This document shows positions 53,641-62,008 of a stretch of DNA of 64,000 bases, piece by piece. The DNA comes from Bog-473 sp963788585. GTDB lineage: Bacteria > Actinomycetota > Acidimicrobiia > Acidimicrobiales > RAAP-2. Location of the stretch: contig CAWBHA010000003.1 in assembly GCA_963788585.1 (NCBI GenBank), positions 372,001 to 436,000 of the forward strand, written 5' to 3'. A program made the position numbers and the translations under genes. Numbering within the stretch: the stretch's first letter is position 1; each line of letters starts with the position of its first letter. The notes under the pieces are model-generated. The model made no database searches. It saw only the letters and a program-made list of their open reading frames with translations, and was not told the origin of the DNA.

Positions 53641-54249
53641 CCTGCATGCTGTGCGACGATGCAAAGTCCAGGGGGCTCTCGATCGAGTGGCCCACACCAC
53701 TGACGGCATTCGCCCGTGCCTCACGCCCCATGCATTGTTCTTGTCGCAGTGTCCTCCGAGTGTTGCACGATGGCGTCCCGACTGGAACGATTCGGCACGT
53801 CCGCCATATAGATAGCTCCTATCGAGTGGACCGTTGGCTGCGCCCTGTAGCAACTGACTGCGACCCTGAGCTAATGTTCACCAGCAGCTCACTCCGAGCT
53901 GGCTCAGCGAGACGGGGAGGGCAAATGAAGACCATTTCGATCCACCTCAGGGGGATGACCACCGACCTGCTCTGATCGTCAGCCCAGTCCTTGGGCATAG
54001 GCGAAGTCATTGCAATCGATGCTTCTGTCACCCACATGGGTTCCAGGTTCGCTACCGGACCCCGATCCACCTTGTCGCCGCCTCGCTACTAGCGACTGTC
54101 CGCGGCGGGCTCTGGCCGTTGGCGCCTGACGCCACGAGCCCAACCTTCTCAGTTCTGGCCGCTTGATCACCTCGATCGTTTCGACGGGAGGTTACCGCTG
54201 CACGCCCGTCGTGACTCTCACCAACCCTTGATTTAGGAGTGACATTCGA
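53641..54249. other. Gene-free stretch
   Basis: These 609 bases between the operon promoter and the next methyltransferase hold only short frames without ribosome sites. I see nothing else. Confidence 0.4.
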
Positions 54250-55005
54250 ATGGCAAACGACTACTTCGCTGGCATTGTGGCGAAGACCTACGACTCTGAC
54301 TTAGAAGGCTGGTTTGACTCAGCCGTTGTTGATCCCGCCGTGGACTTTCTTTGGAATCTTTCTGACGCAGGACCAGTCCTTGAGCTTGGAATTGGAACGG
54401 GTCGGATTGCCTTGCCCCTCAGTGCCCGAGGCCTTCAAGTCCACGGCATCGAGCTGTCGCCGGACATGGTGGCGCAGCTCAGAACCAAGAGCGGATCCGA
54501 AGACATCGCCGTAACGATCGGCGACTTTTCGACGACACGCGTCGGCTCGCAGTTCAAGCTCGCCTATCTCGTGTTCAACACGATCATGAACCTGACGAGG
54601 CAGGCAGAGCAGGTTCAGTGCTTCAGCACCGTGGCGCACCACTTGGAACGCGACGGCCTGTTCGTCGTCGAAGTGCTGTTTCCTCTCCTCCAACACCTTC
54701 CGTTCGGACAGACCCTGATGGCCTGTAACGTGAGCGCCTCGCAGTTGGACTTTGACGAGTACGACGTCGCGACCCAAGGACTGGTTTCACACCATTTCCG
54801 GACCCACGGTGGAACCCTTGCCGATTACCCGCTGCCCTTCCGCTACGTGTGGCCCTCAGAGCTCGACCTCATGGCACAACTCGCTGGAATGACGTTGGTG
54901 GAACGGTGGGGCGACTGGGACCGCCAGCCATTTACGTCTCGAAGTTTCAAGCACGTGTCTGTGTGGAAGAAGGTCGGACCAAGCTTGGTAGCTGAGGATC
55001 TGTGA
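54250..55005 (+). CDS. Class I SAM-dependent methyltransferase
   Basis: The 251-residue protein has VLELGIGTGRIALPLSARG as motif I and VHGIELSPDMVAQLRTK after it. LAYLVFNTIMNLTRQAEQVQ follows, a segment typical of a small-molecule methyltransferase group with N-terminal YDSDLEGWF. The end shows FRYVWPSELDLMAQLAGMTL. ATG 54250 follows TTAGGAGTG. Its TGA overlaps the GTG of the deaminase-kinase fusion by four bases, so the two are coupled. Substrate unknown; coupling to a nucleoside deaminase suggests a nucleoside or aminoglycoside-like molecule. Confidence 0.87.
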   Translation: MANDYFAGIVAKTYDSDLEGWFDSAVVDPAVDFLWNLSDAGPVLELGIGTGRIALPLSARGLQVHGIELSPDMVAQLRTKSGSEDIAVTIGDFSTTRVGSQFKLAYLVFNTIMNLTRQAEQVQCFSTVAHHLERDGLFVVEVLFPLLQHLPFGQTLMACNVSASQLDFDEYDVATQGLVSHHFRTHGGTLADYPLPFRYVWPSELDLMAQLAGMTLVERWGDWDRQPFTSRSFKHVSVWKKVGPSLVAEDL

Positions 55006-56924
55006 GAGCCATGCGCGACCTCGCCCGCCTGCCCAAGGCACACCTGCACGTCCACCTCGACGGGGCCCTTCGAGCACAGACGCTTCGCGAGCTCTGTACG
55101 AGACAGGGCGTCGCATCGCCGTCGGTACCCGCCAAGAGTGGCTACTCGTCCTTTGGAGAATTCCAAGAGGTCATCAGGGCCTCCCATGCGATTCTCGCCG
55201 TTCGAGAGAACCTGACCAGAATTGTCGATGAGGTCATCGAGGATGCCGCCGACGACGGGGCGGTGTGGGTCGAACTATCAGTTTGGCCTGGACTCTTTGA
55301 GGGCCGTCTCGGATCAGACACCGCTGCCTTGACCGCTGTACTCAACGCCGGGCATGCAGCCGCTAAGCGCCATGGCATCGGCTTCGGGCTCATGGTTGCC
55401 GCGAACCGTCAACACGGGCCCGAAGCGGCTGCCTCCACCGCAGAATTGGCCGCATCTCTGGCGGCCGACGGAGTTGTCAGCTTTGGACTCGATGGAGACG
55501 AGACCTCCTGTCCACCGGACGCCTTTGCCGACTCATTCGACGTCGCCACCGAGGCCGGACTCCTCTCGACCCCTCATGCGGGTGAGTTGCTCGGTCCCAA
55601 GAGCGTTGCCGCCGCAATCGACCTCTTGCATGCAGACCGTGTCCTCCACGGTGTCCGCGCGATTGAGGACACGGCATTGGTCGAGCGGCTCGCCCACACA
55701 CGTATCTGCTTGGACGTCTGCCCGACGAGTAATGCCAGACTCGGCGTGTTCGACAGCGAGCATCATCCCCTGGCCAGCTTGCTTGAGGCGGGGGTGGCAT
55801 GCAGCGTGAACGCAGACGATCCGCTGCTTTTCGGTGTCGGTCTTCTCGACGAGTTCGAGCACTGCCGTACCGAGTTCCTTCTCTCGGACGAAACGCTCGC
55901 CAAGGTCGCCGAGAACTCCGTTCAGGCCTCTGGAGCGCCCGTCTCGATCAAGCGAGCCGCTCTCGAGGGCATCGCGCGCTGGCTGGAATCCGGCGAGACG
56001 GAACCGTGGTCGGAAAAGGTCTCGGTGGATCCGGCGCCTCGGATCAAGATGCACCAAGACGAGGTTGCAGTCGATGACGATCTCGTCCGGTCCTTGCTTG
56101 CGGATCAGTTCCCCCAGTGGGCCGATGCGGCGTTGGCCAGAATCGCTGACTCCGGCACGGACAACGCGATCTACCGCTTGGGCCAGACCATGGCGGTGCG
56201 ATTGCCGCGCATCCACTGGGCCGAGCCCCAGATCGACAAAGAGTGCCAGTGGTTGGGCAGACTGGCCGGAGGCCTCTCAATCCAGATCCCCGTCCCCATC
56301 GCGATGGGTCAGCCCGGTCACGGATACCCGTTCCCATGGCTCGTTTACCCGTGGTTGGAGGGTGTCAGCCTCGACCGAGTCGTCGTCGAATCGTGGCCGC
56401 CCCTCGCTCACGACATCGCAGAATTTGTGCTCTCGCTGGAGAAGATCCCGACGACCGATGGGCCTAGGCCACGTCAGCGTGGTGCTCCGATGGCTCCGTT
56501 CGATCCGGTGGTGCAGTGGGGCCTCGAGCAAGTCGGAGACCTCATCGACGTGAAGCGAGCGCAGCAGACCTGGCAAGACGCATTGGACGCCGGCGAGTGG
56601 CCCCACGATCCAGTTTGGGTGCACGGTGACCTTCTGCCCGGAAACCTGCTCGTGCGAGCGGACCGGCTGTGCGGCGTGATCGACTGGAGCGGAGCAGGGA
56701 TCGGAGATCCAGCCTGCGACGCCATGGTCGCATGGTCACTTCCGCCAGACGCTCGGCAACTCTTCAGGGAAACCCTCGGATTCGACGACGCAACTTGGGC
56801 GCGTGCTCAAGGTTGGGTCGTCCAACAAACGATCCTCTACATCCCCTACTACCGACGCACTCTTCCGATGGCGGTGGATCAGGCAACGGAGCGGCTACGT
56901 GCCGCCATGGAGGACGACGGATGA
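55002..56924 (+). CDS. Adenosine deaminase-APH kinase fusion
   Basis: The 640-residue protein joins two enzymes. Residues 1-332 are adenosine-deaminase type: metal site KAHLHVHLDGALR, LLSTPHAGELLG (His and catalytic Glu), CPTSNARLGV and VNADDPLLFG (Asp ligands). Residues ~350-640 are an APH-family kinase starting MHQDEVAVDDDLVRSLL, with WVHGDLLPGNLLVRADR (catalytic Asp, Asn) and GVIDWSGAGIGDPACD (metal Asp). The linker is about 17 residues, and the ATG at 56049 has no ribosome site, so a true fusion is more likely than two genes. GTG 55002 overlaps the methyltransferase stop. It could deaminate and phosphorylate one nucleoside-like substrate. Confidence 0.8.
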   Translation: MRAMRDLARLPKAHLHVHLDGALRAQTLRELCTRQGVASPSVPAKSGYSSFGEFQEVIRASHAILAVRENLTRIVDEVIEDAADDGAVWVELSVWPGLFEGRLGSDTAALTAVLNAGHAAAKRHGIGFGLMVAANRQHGPEAAASTAELAASLAADGVVSFGLDGDETSCPPDAFADSFDVATEAGLLSTPHAGELLGPKSVAAAIDLLHADRVLHGVRAIEDTALVERLAHTRICLDVCPTSNARLGVFDSEHHPLASLLEAGVACSVNADDPLLFGVGLLDEFEHCRTEFLLSDETLAKVAENSVQASGAPVSIKRAALEGIARWLESGETEPWSEKVSVDPAPRIKMHQDEVAVDDDLVRSLLADQFPQWADAALARIADSGTDNAIYRLGQTMAVRLPRIHWAEPQIDKECQWLGRLAGGLSIQIPVPIAMGQPGHGYPFPWLVYPWLEGVSLDRVVVESWPPLAHDIAEFVLSLEKIPTTDGPRPRQRGAPMAPFDPVVQWGLEQVGDLIDVKRAQQTWQDALDAGEWPHDPVWVHGDLLPGNLLVRADRLCGVIDWSGAGIGDPACDAMVAWSLPPDARQLFRETLGFDDATWARAQGWVVQQTILYIPYYRRTLPMAVDQATERLRAAMEDDG

Positions 56925-57028
56925 ACTCCGATGGGAACCCTGTCCTTACAGATGGCGCGTCACGATTCAAGAGCAGTCACGAGAATCCCTCGAGCGCGCC
57001 CAGCAAGCTGAAAGACAGCGGTCCATGA
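56921..57028 (+). CDS. Small ORF coupled between fusion gene and GNAT
   Basis: A 35-residue frame (MNSDGNPVLTDGASRFKSS, then a lysine/serine-rich end) begins in the TGA of the deaminase-kinase gene (ATGA) and ends in the ATG of the GNAT gene (again ATGA). The double overlap argues for translation. The sequence has no recognisable family and could be a relic of a larger gene. Confidence 0.4.
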   Translation: MNSDGNPVLTDGASRFKSSHENPSSAPSKLKDSGP

Positions 57029-57439
57029 GCATCGACTACAGGTGGCGTGGACACTTCGAGAATCACGAAGTCAGCACCCTCCATGCCGAAGCGTTCCCGT
57101 CCGCGCCAGCGACAGATCACCGAGATTGGCAGTCCGTTCTTGCCCAGCACAGCCTGGGTTGGGTCTTGGCCAGGGACGTCGGTCAACTCGTCGAAATTCG
57201 TCAACGTGGTTTGGGACGGGTCTGCACACGCCTGGATCCAAGACGTGATGGTGGCCTTGAGCAACCGCAGGCAGGGCATCGGCACTCGCCTCGTCGCAAT
57301 GGCGAGCAACGAGGCGACGAGAGTCAGATGCGAGTGGCTCCATGTCGACTTCGACGATGGGCTTGGCCCGTTCTACCTCGCCGCCTGCGGCTTCAGCGTG
57401 ACGTCGGCTGGGCTCCTTCGCCTCCGCCACGACACGTAG
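57025..57439 (+). pseudogene. GNAT-family acetyltransferase, one frameshift
   Basis: From ATG 57025 the protein reads MSIDYRWRGHFENHEVSTLH, then WQSVLAQHSLGWVLARDVGQ; then the frame changes to FVNVVWDGSAHAWIQDVMVA. That second part continues into the acetyl-CoA motif LSNRRQGIGTRLVAMASNEA and GLGPFYLAACGFSVTSAGLL. The break is near 57190, CTCGTCGAAATTCG. Joined it is ~138 residues, the size of a small GNAT, and N-V-x-W-D-G-(S)-H-A-(F/W)-I-Q-D is a frequent GNAT core. A one-base error would make it intact. It is coupled to the small ORF before it. Confidence 0.65.
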
Positions 57440-57537
57440 TCGCAACACCGACCACAAGCGGATGGCAAGGGACGAAGCGGTCGACGCAGACGGGAGCGCC
57501 CGGTCGACCGCGCCCGACTCGAGAAGGGACGACCAAG

Positions 57538-58194
57538 CTAAGGCGTTTCCTCTGAGAGAGCTCGGGCCATGTCCTCGGCAAGTCCGGGATTGTGGAAGTA
57601 CCCAGGAGAACGTAGTGCCGCCATCACTTGCTGTTGGGTCGTCGGATCCTTGTCTTGACTCATCTTGATCTTGCAGACGAATCGCGTTATTTCGAGACGG
57701 ATACCAACTGTTCCGTGGGCGACGGGACGACCCCAATCCAGATCCAGGAACATCGGCTCATCCACGTGTTGCTCGAAATGCGCCACGAGTCTGGCCAGCG
57801 TGGCAAGGTTCTCCTCCTCATCGAGGATCTCTGGAACGCCGTAGCAGTGAACGACGCTGAAGTTCCAAGTGGGCGCGCGAGTCGCTCCAGGTGCGTACCA
57901 GCTGGGCGAGATGTATCCGTTACGTCCTTGAATGATCAAGAGGATTTCTTCACCTCTGAAGTTATGGATCAGCTCGTCAGGTCGGCCGACATGGGTGAGG
58001 ATGGACAGTCCGTCAGACTCGTCGTCGAGCAGGACTGGGTAGTGCGAGGCGACCAAGGTTCCGCCGTTGTTGCTGACCAAGGTTCCCCAGGGATTCTCGC
58101 GAATGAGACGGCCGACAATGTTGGGATCGTCGGAGGCGTGCAGTGGATTGGGACGCACGCTCACATGATGACAGGTCATGGTCTCGATGCGCAC
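57538..58194 (-). CDS. FMN-binding protein, PaiB-like
   Basis: The 218-residue protein resembles PaiB-type FMN-binding split-barrel proteins. It shows IVGRLIRENPWGTLVSNNGG, then SHYPVLLDDESDGLSILTHV, the QGRNGYISPSWYAP segment and PTWNFSVVHCYGVPEI. The last two parts (h-G-x-x-x-Y-I-S-P-x-W-Y and P-T-W-N-(Y/F)) are diagnostic for the family, which includes transcription factors and degradative regulators in bacilli. Whether it binds DNA here is not shown. It is convergent to the GNAT gene and divergent from the amidase remnant/kinase pair. Confidence 0.85.
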   Translation of the reverse strand: MRIETMTCHHVSVRPNPLHASDDPNIVGRLIRENPWGTLVSNNGGTLVASHYPVLLDDESDGLSILTHVGRPDELIHNFRGEEILLIIQGRNGYISPSWYAPGATRAPTWNFSVVHCYGVPEILDEEENLATLARLVAHFEQHVDEPMFLDLDWGRPVAHGTVGIRLEITRFVCKIKMSQDKDPTTQQQVMAALRSPGYFHNPGLAEDMARALSEETP

Positions 58195-58214
58195 TCGAAA
58201 TCCCGTGGAGGTCG

Positions 58215-58463
58215 ACTTTCCGGAGTGGATTACCCATAGGCGTGCAGCTTGTCGGAGGCCGGGCTTCGAACGAGCGGATTCTTCAACTCGCGCAACGTTT
58301 CCAAGCGATCTACGACTGGACGCTATGGCGTCCGCAGCTCCCCGTGGAAATGCTGCCCAGCTCCTTGGGTCGGGAACGTCCGCTCAAACACCGCGCAACG
58401 GCGTCTCGGAAGGACGCAGTTATCCCCACCACGGGCGCAGCGAAGTGCAGACTGTCTTTGTGA
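58215..58463 (+). pseudogene. C-terminal fragment of an amidase-signature enzyme
   Basis: A plus-strand frame reads SGLPIGVQLVGGRASNERIL, then QLAQRFQAIYDWTLWRPQ and on to a TGA at 58463. G-L-P-(I/V)-G-(V/L)-Q-L-V-G is the near-invariant end region of amidase-signature proteins. The catalytic Ser-Ser-Lys part is absent. The stop overlaps the GTG of the following kinase gene by four bases, which suggests that the fragment preserves the original end of the upstream gene and its coupling. Confidence 0.6.
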
Positions 58464-59347
58464 CCCGGCCCTACCCCGCCGACATCGTCGAAGTGCTCAC
58501 GAACCTGGGCGCCGACCCCGACGACATACTCGGTCACGGCGGCGAGGCATGGGTCTTCGCTTTGGGCCTCGATCGGGTCGTCCGGGTGCTGCACCTCGGC
58601 GGACAGGTGGCGGAAATCCGCCGCCGCCAGCAGCTGGTCGACGAACTAGCGAAGGCGCACCCGCCGTATCTCCTTCCCGAGATTCAGGAAGTCGGCGAGA
58701 TGGGTAGGCGGGTCTACGTCATTGAGCGCCGATTACCCGGTCGTTCCCTTCGCGACGTTCTTGGCTCACTCCAGGGATCCCAGCGCCTTCGGCTCATCGA
58801 GGCTTACCTCGACACCGTGTCCTCGCTCGGCGACTTGCATCTGGAATCGCGAGAGGGGTTCGGGGACCTTATCGCCAGCGACCCCATTGTCCGATCGACC
58901 TGGCGCGCCTACTTGGCCGACAGAGCGGCCACCAGCCTGGCGGGGTCGCTTCCCGAGTTCCGCTCCATCGACGCGCACCAACTCGCCGACGCGCTCCCCG
59001 AAGCCGATACGGCGTCGTTCGTACACCTGGACGCCTATGTTGGAAACGTCCTGACCGATGGTCAGCAGATCACCGCAGTCATTGACATCGGTGTATCGAG
59101 TGTGGCGGGCGATCGGCGTCTAGACCCCCTTGCCGCGGTGGTCGATCTTCGGTCACCGCAGATCACCCCCATGGCGACCGCCGCCGACGTCGACGTAGCC
59201 ATGAGCTGGCTCCGCAACGCGGGGCTTGCCGAACTACTCGAGCCTGCGGGGAGATGGTTTGCAGCATTCTGGACCTTCGCCGTGGGCGACGCGCATGTCA
59301 TGTCCTGGTGTCGGGAAATGCTGCTGGGAAGTCCCGCCGAGGGCTGA
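58460..59347 (+). CDS. APH/fructosamine-kinase-like phosphotransferase
   Basis: The 295-residue protein is a small-molecule kinase. The start is TRPYPADIVEVLTNLGADPD, the nucleotide lobe has GHGGEAWVFALGLDRVVRVL, and the catalytic loop is SFVHLDAYVGNVLTDGQQI (H-x-D-x-x-x-x-N). Then TAVIDIGVSSVAGDRRLDPL carries the metal-binding Asp. The catalytic loop begins H-L-D where APH has H-G-D, as in fructosamine-3-kinase and some homoserine-kinase-like enzymes. GTG 58460 overlaps the upstream frame; ORF extension to 58178 is not supported. Substrate unknown. Confidence 0.84.
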   Translation: MTRPYPADIVEVLTNLGADPDDILGHGGEAWVFALGLDRVVRVLHLGGQVAEIRRRQQLVDELAKAHPPYLLPEIQEVGEMGRRVYVIERRLPGRSLRDVLGSLQGSQRLRLIEAYLDTVSSLGDLHLESREGFGDLIASDPIVRSTWRAYLADRAATSLAGSLPEFRSIDAHQLADALPEADTASFVHLDAYVGNVLTDGQQITAVIDIGVSSVAGDRRLDPLAAVVDLRSPQITPMATAADVDVAMSWLRNAGLAELLEPAGRWFAAFWTFAVGDAHVMSWCREMLLGSPAEG

Positions 59348-59407
59348 TCACTGTCGATCCGGGGATCGTGCTAGCACCGCAGGGACGCCCTGAGGCAATA
59401 TCGCGCC

Positions 59408-59680
59408 ATGGCAGATGCTGAGTGTCACCTTCGACCATTCGAGGAATCCGATCTTGGCCTCTTTGAGCGCTTCTGCACGGATCCATCATTCTCGGCACCG
59501 TTCGAATGGTCGGGTTATCGATCTGCAGTGTGCTTTCGGAAGCGATGGGAGGAGGACGGCTTCCTAGGAATGGATCCACATGGTGCCACCGTAGCAACGG
59601 GTTCATCACGCCTCTTGCTCCGACGGCTGGCTACCAGGGGTACTTGTGGTTGCGACCGGCTACGAGAAGGCGACAGCTAG
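59408..59680 (+). pseudogene. GNAT-family acetyltransferase, 3'-truncated
   Basis: The protein begins MADAECHLRPFEESDLGLFE, then FCTDPSFSAPFEWSGYRSA and RKRWEEDGFLGMDPHG, a standard GNAT N-terminal half (RP-(F/L)-E-x-x-D, F-E-W-x-G). The acetyl-CoA motif (R-x-x-G-x-G) never follows; after residue ~65 the sequence is unrelated and it stops at 59680, antisense to the end of the convergent methyltransferase. So it is cut at that border. Confidence 0.6.
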
Positions 59681-60427
59681 GCGATAGCCACAGTCGTGTT
59701 CCTGTTCACGGAGAAGGCTGCCGTACCGATCAGCCCATGCACCATTGTCCAGATCACGTCGCAACCGATCGAGACCGTCCCCGCGCTGGTGTTCCGTCTG
59801 GGAAAGCATGGACATACCAGCGCGCACGGCCGGGTCGAGATAGGCGTGGGGTCGTCGCCAGTAGGCCGCGCCGAACCCATCTCGGCAGTCGAAGGGCACG
59901 AGCAGCGGGCTCACCCAGGTATCAAGACCTAAACCGGCACGAACGTCATCAAGCGACGGCCCACGGTGCCGGTCGAAGTCGAAGGCCTCAGGAAAGTAGT
60001 CGGCCAGCCACAGCTGGTCTAACACGTCCTGGTCCCAGTGGACGATCAGCGTCCGGCCGCGGGTGACGCGCCGCAGCTCGGTAAGTCCCGCTCGGTAGTC
60101 GCTCCAGTGATGGACAGTAAGGATCGCCATCGACGCATCGAAGCTGGCGTCGTCGAAGGGAAGCGACTCGGCGTGAGCAGCCACGCAGACAGCGGCCTCT
60201 GGCGGTCGTCCTCGGCGCATGGTGGCGCTGGGCTCGACGGCAACGACGTAGTGGTCGGGCGGCTCGTAGGCACCGGTCCCGGCGCCGACGTTGAGCACGG
60301 TCCGGCTCTCGCCCAGAGCGGCCCAGATGATCTCCTCAAGGCGTGAGTCGGCACGGCGAGTCGTACCGTAGGTCTCTCCGATCACGTCATAGACCTGCGT
60401 CGACGGTGCCGTGGTCCTCGCCCTCAT
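59660..60427 (-). CDS. Class I SAM-dependent methyltransferase
   Basis: The 255-residue protein contains VYDVIGETYGTTRRADSRLE, a start shared by a methyltransferase group, then TVLNVGAGTGAYEPPDHYVV (motif I) and LPFDDASFDASMAILTVHHW. The C-terminal part has TLIVHWDQDVLDQLWLADYF. ATG 60427 overlaps the TGA of the riboflavin synthase-DHBP synthase gene by four bases, so it is translationally coupled to that gene. A role on a flavin or a pathway intermediate is a guess from position. It is convergent with the truncated GNAT. Confidence 0.86.
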   Translation of the reverse strand: MRARTTAPSTQVYDVIGETYGTTRRADSRLEEIIWAALGESRTVLNVGAGTGAYEPPDHYVVAVEPSATMRRGRPPEAAVCVAAHAESLPFDDASFDASMAILTVHHWSDYRAGLTELRRVTRGRTLIVHWDQDVLDQLWLADYFPEAFDFDRHRGPSLDDVRAGLGLDTWVSPLLVPFDCRDGFGAAYWRRPHAYLDPAVRAGMSMLSQTEHQRGDGLDRLRRDLDNGAWADRYGSLLREQEHDCGYRLAVAFS

Positions 60428-61650
60428 AGGTGGAGTGCCAGTTCGTCGATGGAGATGAGCGGCAGCGACCACGCCAGCGCGAAACGCTCCACCGCCGGTC
60501 CGATGAGCATGTGCCCATCGGGACCCATTGCCTCGCAAATGACCGATACGGATGGGAGCCCCGCCGCTTCGCACAATGCCAGAGACGCTTCGGTATGTCC
60601 GCGTCGCACTTCGAGCCCGCCGGCGCGGCCTGAGAGAGGGAAAACGTGGCCCGGTCGGAGAAAGTCGCCGGGTGCGGCGTCGGGGTGCGCCAGACGGCGG
60701 ATCGTGGCCGCCCGCTCGTGCGCAGAGACGCCAGTGCCGGGGTTGGCGGCGAGGTCGACCGAGACGTGGTACGCCGTTCCGTGGCGGTCTCCTTCCCCCG
60801 CCATCCGTGGGATCTCGAGGCGCTCGAGGCGCTCGAGGTCACAAGGGACCGTCGTGTGCCCGCACACGTGATTGAGAATGAAGACCATCGACGCGGGACG
60901 CAATGTCGCGCCGGCGAAGACCACGTCCGCCTCGGCCTCGCGGTGAGGATCGTAGATCACCACCGCGCCACCGGCCGCGAGTTGGGCGGCGCATTTCTCC
61001 ACGCCCGTAGGCCCGCGAAGTTCTCCCGCCCACGGAAGTGTCGAAAGGGTGCGGGTCGCGATCACCCGTGCCGACTGCCACAAGTCCCGGGCCGACTTGA
61101 CGAACAGATCCGACTCCAAGTTCACCTTGTCCTCGGGTCGCAAATCATTCAGCGTGGTTTCGCGCAACGTGGTCGGGATCAGGGCAACTGAGAAGCGGTC
61201 CGCCAGCAACTCGGCGACCGTCAGGCTGACCCCATCCACCGCGACCGATCCTTTTGCAACGATCTCATCGAGGAACCGCTTCGGAGGACGAATCCATACG
61301 CGGTACGACCCCCCGCCCTCATCTTCGACTCGGGTGATCTTCCCTATGGCGCCGGTGTGCCCCTGCACGAGGTGCCCGTCGAGCCGGTCGCCTACACGTA
61401 GCGGCAGTTCCAGGTTGACTCTTGCCCCAGACACGAGCGCGCTTAACGTGCTCCGTGCCAGCGTCTCCGCCGTAACGTCCGCAACGAACGACCCGGCTCT
61501 CTCGTCCACGAGAATCGCTGAGAGACAGACCCCGTTGACGTTGACCGATGCTCCTACCGAGAGCTGCGCAGTGGTCTTTGGTGCTTCGATGACCAGACGG
61601 GCACCGCTCTCGATGACGATCCCGACTTCGTGGATACGACCGCCGTACAT
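60424..61650 (-). CDS. Riboflavin synthase (alpha)-DHBP synthase fusion
   Basis: The 408-residue protein combines two riboflavin steps. Residues 1-200 are riboflavin synthase-type lumazine-binding repeats: MYGGRIHEVGIVIESGARLV, VNVNGVCLSAI, HLVQGHTGAIGKI, VAVDGVSLTVAEL. Residues ~210-408 are 3,4-dihydroxy-2-butanone-4-phosphate synthase: VVIYDPHREAEADVVFAGA (acidic metal site), HVSVDLAANPGTGVSAHER, FLRPGHVFPLSGRAGGLEV and RRGHTEASLALCEAAGL. The usual fusion is DHBP synthase with GTP cyclohydrolase II; this order and partner are unusual. The first repeat has MYGGRIHE in place of MFTGIIEE. Its end overlaps a methyltransferase start. No FMN riboswitch was recognised upstream. Confidence 0.88.
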   Translation of the reverse strand: MYGGRIHEVGIVIESGARLVIEAPKTTAQLSVGASVNVNGVCLSAILVDERAGSFVADVTAETLARSTLSALVSGARVNLELPLRVGDRLDGHLVQGHTGAIGKITRVEDEGGGSYRVWIRPPKRFLDEIVAKGSVAVDGVSLTVAELLADRFSVALIPTTLRETTLNDLRPEDKVNLESDLFVKSARDLWQSARVIATRTLSTLPWAGELRGPTGVEKCAAQLAAGGAVVIYDPHREAEADVVFAGATLRPASMVFILNHVCGHTTVPCDLERLERLEIPRMAGEGDRHGTAYHVSVDLAANPGTGVSAHERAATIRRLAHPDAAPGDFLRPGHVFPLSGRAGGLEVRRGHTEASLALCEAAGLPSVSVICEAMGPDGHMLIGPAVERFALAWSLPLISIDELALHL

Positions 61651-62008
61651 AATGCGAACTCCTTACAGTCGACGACGAGTTTCATTCCGTCGGACTGTCA
61701 CCGATGGTTCCGGAATCACACCGGATTGTTCCGCCAGCTGCGAAACGCACGGACTATTACCGCACAGCACGGGGTCGCACCGTCACGTGCATTGTACTCC
61801 TCGATCGCCTGCCTGAAAACCGCCGCGTGGCTCATGGTCCTGGCTGCCTCGAGCTGGCTTTGGACACGAACACACCGTCTCCCGAATCCGCCAGATCGGT
61901 CGGAGAACCCTGTATCGATCAGCCCAGACAAGCGGTCATCGTCACAGTACGCTGTGGTAGTCCTGCTGCAGTGCTCCCACGGGCACGTGCATACGCAAGA
62001 CTCCAGCG
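61651..62008. other. Divergent promoter region
   Basis: These 358 bases lie between the fusion gene and the phosphatase gene. Imperfect repeats TTCCGTCGGACTGT / TTCCGGAATCACACCGG near 61680-61740 might be regulatory. No ORF was supported and no RFN-type riboswitch core was seen. Confidence 0.4.

Noticed and set aside
61651..61900. FMN riboswitch upstream of the riboflavin fusion gene
   Set aside because: The conserved RFN element blocks could not be found in this region on either strand.
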